This document shows, in pieces, positions 61,504 to 64,000 of a stretch of 64,000 nucleotides of DNA (positions are counted from its first letter, which is position 1; the number at the start of each line of letters is the position of its first letter). Source of the DNA: Xestospongia muta (lineage: Eukaryota; Porifera; Demospongiae; Haplosclerida; Petrosiidae); NCBI GenBank assembly GCA_963693285.1, contig OY848921.1:2619646-2683645 (forward strand). Reading direction: 5' to 3'. The notes beneath the pieces are model-generated. The model made no database searches and had not been told where the DNA came from. It saw nothing but the letters and a program-made list of their open reading frames with translations. Position numbers and translations under genes: made by a program.

Positions 61504-62962
61504 ATGATTGGTCATAAGAGTCATTCAGATATACCTTCTGACTTTTGTGATGGAAGTCGATATCAATGTCATCCACTTTTTTCTGCTAGTCAGCCAACAC
61601 TTCAAATACATCTGTATTATGATGAATTAGAGGTTTGTAACACTTTAGGGTCCAAATGCTCAAAGCATAAGATAGGTAAATTGCTGTAGCCATGCATCAC
61701 ACACATAAATTATTCTGGTATATGTTACAATGTACACTAAATTTAAAATTGAAAATTTTCTTGAAACATGCACAGGTGCCTTTTACTTTGTTCTTGGAAA
61801 TATACAACCTAAACTTAGGCAGCACTTAACTAACATTCAGCTATTAACTCTAGTTAAATCTACTATAGTAAAAGAACAAGGAATTAACCAGATTTTGGAG
61901 GTATTACTTAAGGACATAAGGAAGTTAGAAACAGTAAGTATAATTATGAATCAGTAATGTCATAATTCCAATTGTGTTATAGGGCATCCATGTGGATGGT
62001 ATATCATGGCCATTAAGAGGAACAACAGCATTGTGTTCTGCAGATAACCTTTGAAGCCAGGAATTAGGTGGTTTTAAGTTAGGTAGAGCTTCTTTTCGAA
62101 TGTGTCGACACTGCCTGGGAACAAATGCTGACATTCAAACTAAGGTTTGATTATCCTCATTAATTGGCACTTTACATGTATGTCTTGAGTGTACATTTAT
62201 CTTAACGCTCATCTTTTTCCAGTTTCGTAAGTGTGACTTTGAGCTAAGAACTAATGACCAATATGTTCATCATTGTGACCCAATTGAAAAAAATCCCCAT
62301 TTAGCTAGTCATTATTCAATGACATATGGAATCAACCATCGATCAGTTCTACAGTCTAAATTTGAACACCAATACTTTGCCTGGAGAGGACTTAGAACTA
62401 GGTCCAAGTATGTTATTAGATTTTAGTCCACTCGTGTATTTGTTAACAAGAGCATGAACGTCATTAGTATCTCATTTTTATATCTACATGTGTAGCTCAT
62501 CGTGTTGTTATGCCATTGTGTCAATTTTGGTATGAAAACAGCCTTCAAGATTTTGGTGGTCAATCAGAAGAAAGGTAGATGTATAAGCATGTTATCATAC
62601 AAATTAACTTTATATCCTCATATAGTGTTAGTTGGGTAAAGAAAAATGGGGTTAAATATTAGAAGGGAGCATGTGCCATTGTTGGAATGAATGCAGACGA
62701 ATTATTGCTTTTTGGTTTGATAGTCAATGTGTATATAATACAGTATCAGATTCTCTTCCAAGTCAAAATCCTTGAGACTATTGAGTTTGACGATCATTTT
62801 CATGCCTTTGTTGTTAACAAGAAAGTTGATCCTGATGTGTTTGTTTGGAATAGTCAATTATATGATCATCATGTGTATGGACTTTATACACAACCAGTAC
62901 TAAGCACAGGACTTACTACTACTCACAAAAATTTATTGTTCTTAAATACAATGTTTTTTTAA
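61504..62962 (+). pseudogene. Transposon-encoded protein remnant (CACTA-like)
   Basis: 61504-61680 encodes LHLYYDELEVCNTLGSK-type sequence ending SKHKIG. An intron-like gap is followed by GAFYFVLGNIQPKLRQHLTN and IQLLTLVKST at about 61770-61930. 61981-62145 encodes GIHVDGISWPLRGTTALCSA-DNL, a TGA stop, then QELGGFKLGRASFRMCRHCL. FELRTNDQYVHHCDPIEKNP and HYSMTYGINHRSVL lie at about 62221-62400. A C-terminal FDDHFHAFVV segment lies at about 62780-62820. The order of motifs matches multi-copy transposon proteins seen in fish and cnidarian genomes (from memory, not searched). The in-frame stop makes this copy inactive. Confidence 0.6.
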
Positions 62963-63155
62963 TGTTAATAATAATGATAATATCACAATAGGAGGTTACA
63001 TAGATGTTTGTGTTTACACTACTCTGGTGTCAGCTGAACTATGTATTATTGTTAGTGTGGTAGTGACACTTTATCTTCAGGCAACACCACAGTGCTATGA
63101 GAACACCACAAACATTACACCATGGTGTCACAGTGACACTACCTTTTTTACAGTG

Positions 63156-63900
63156 TATGTAAGCAGTTATTAAGATGCCATACTTGATCTATCATTTTTA
63201 AAAATTCTGTGATGAAAAGCATTACACTGCAGAACCTCACTGCTAGAAATAGTAATTTAAGTCGTAATTGCAGTTACAATAAATGGGTGTGACTAAATTG
63301 GTTAATGTGTAGCAAAATATTGACTTTAAAAGATCTGGCAAAAGTAAAGATTGCTAGAAAGCAGAAAACAAAGCAGACAAACTAGAAGTTTCAAATGTAT
63401 GGAATTTAAACAATAGTAATTAATAAATACCTGGTAGGTATTGGCATTATTTCCAACAAATTTGAAATAGCCACAAAATAAATGGCTTTCTTCTAATTAT
63501 AAAATGTGTATAAAATGGTACTATAATGATCATAGGTCTGTATGTCGCTTTGGCAAATGTTGCTATGGTGACATAAATGTTATCATTATGGTATTGTTAT
63601 TATGGTCATTGCTATCATGATCATGGTTCCTAATATGTTATGATAAGACATGTTGTTGCTAAAGCACTTGTTCCCATGGTAACATACATACTGTGCTTGT
63701 ATAAATTATATGGTTTTGTGGATTTGAGGATTCTGTGTGTCCAATTTCTAATTATGTGTTGAAATTGAACAATACATACAAATGAAATATCATGCAGGTT
63801 TTGACATTGTTTCCAACAAATTTGAAATAGTTAAAGAAATAAATTTATTCCTATTAAAAAGTATATAAATGCCACAGTGATTAATTAGATACAACAGTGT
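63156..63900. other. Intergenic DNA with a direct repeat
   Basis: No gene is seen. TTTCCAACAAATTTGAAATAG occurs near 63450 and 63810, inside two related segments of about 90 bp (63430-63520 and 63785-63870). Confidence 0.5.
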
Positions 63901-64000
63901 AGGTATTATAATAAATTTATACTTATAACTAAACCTCTTCCTTTGTCTAGAGTTATTAGAACACATATGGAAGATGATTAGTAGTCTCTTTCCTCTGTCT
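63901..64000 (-). pseudogene. SMYD4-like exon fragment at window end (copy H)
   Basis: The minus-strand reading is T-E-E-R-D-Y, stop, S-S-S-I-C-V-L-I-T-L-D-K-G-R-G-L-V. It aligns with the middle exon of the other copies (HYCSSSMHVQLTPDKGRGLV) but has TAA at the first Cys. The rest lies outside the window. Confidence 0.6.

Larger units (their letters stand above)
61089..63155. mobile_element. CACTA/EnSpm-like DNA transposon remnant, 2,067 bp
   Basis: The left end CACTGTGAAAACAATGG and the complement of the right end CACTGTAAAAAAGG form CACTG-type inverted tips. Both subterminal zones are crowded with GGTGT/ACACC and TGACAC/GTGTCA motifs, as in CACTA elements. Inside lie remnants of a protein with the D-E-L-E-x-x-N-x-x-GSK...KHK pattern. 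A target duplication could not be identified. Confidence 0.6.

Overview
The window is animal nuclear DNA and is most likely from a sponge (a demosponge such as Amphimedon). I infer this from the AT-rich base composition, multi-exon genes with very short introns (28-80 nt is common), many small palindromic MITE-like repeats, and animal domains: SMYD4-type SET/MYND proteins and somatomedin-B-like cysteine modules. The species was not verified by any search.

Layout. (1) 1-24 kb holds an alternating array. SMYD4-like genes on the minus strand are divergently paired with a family of plus-strand cell-surface genes. These encode a signal peptide, 3, 6 or 11 somatomedin-B-like modules, a Ser/Thr-rich mucin-like stalk, a membrane-proximal region, one membrane helix and a short tail. 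The three receptor genes (3563-6407, 9860-13752, 17278-23502) reconstruct exactly, with open frames of 830, 1128 and 1822 residues. They differ mainly in the number of copies of one phase-1 exon of about 327 nt plus a 50-nt intron. The SMYD4 partners of units 2 and 3 are pseudogenes. (2) 24-48 kb is a head-to-tail array of five apparently intact SMYD4-like genes on the minus strand, separated by duplicated intergenic DNA. (3) 48.9-56.8 kb is one inserted DNA transposon of the MULE type, 7,867 bp long, with inverted ends and a 9-bp target duplication. It splits the first exon of a further, truncated SMYD4 copy. It carries a decayed SWIM/PHD transposase and at least two unrelated gene-like exon sets. 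(4) 57-58 kb holds the broken C-terminal part of a bacterial-type glycoside hydrolase family 2 protein. (5) 58,946-61,047 is an intron-containing gene of 659 codons for a tetrapyrrole-methylase-fold enzyme. It closely resembles the borosin alpha-N-methyltransferases, which methylate the peptide backbone of their own fused or separate precursor and are known from fungi and bacteria. It keeps the clasp and a LigA-like precursor-binding helical region, followed by an unrecognised beta-rich domain and tail. (6) 61,089-63,155 is a CACTA-like transposon remnant inserted 42 bp after that gene. The last 100 bp is another SMYD4 fragment.

The borosin-like methyltransferase in animal DNA is the candidate undescribed system. 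The most unusual gene-structure observations are the replicated GC-AG introns of exactly 50 nt and a conserved 28-nt intron, whose retention would convert the long receptor into a short protein with a different membrane anchor.
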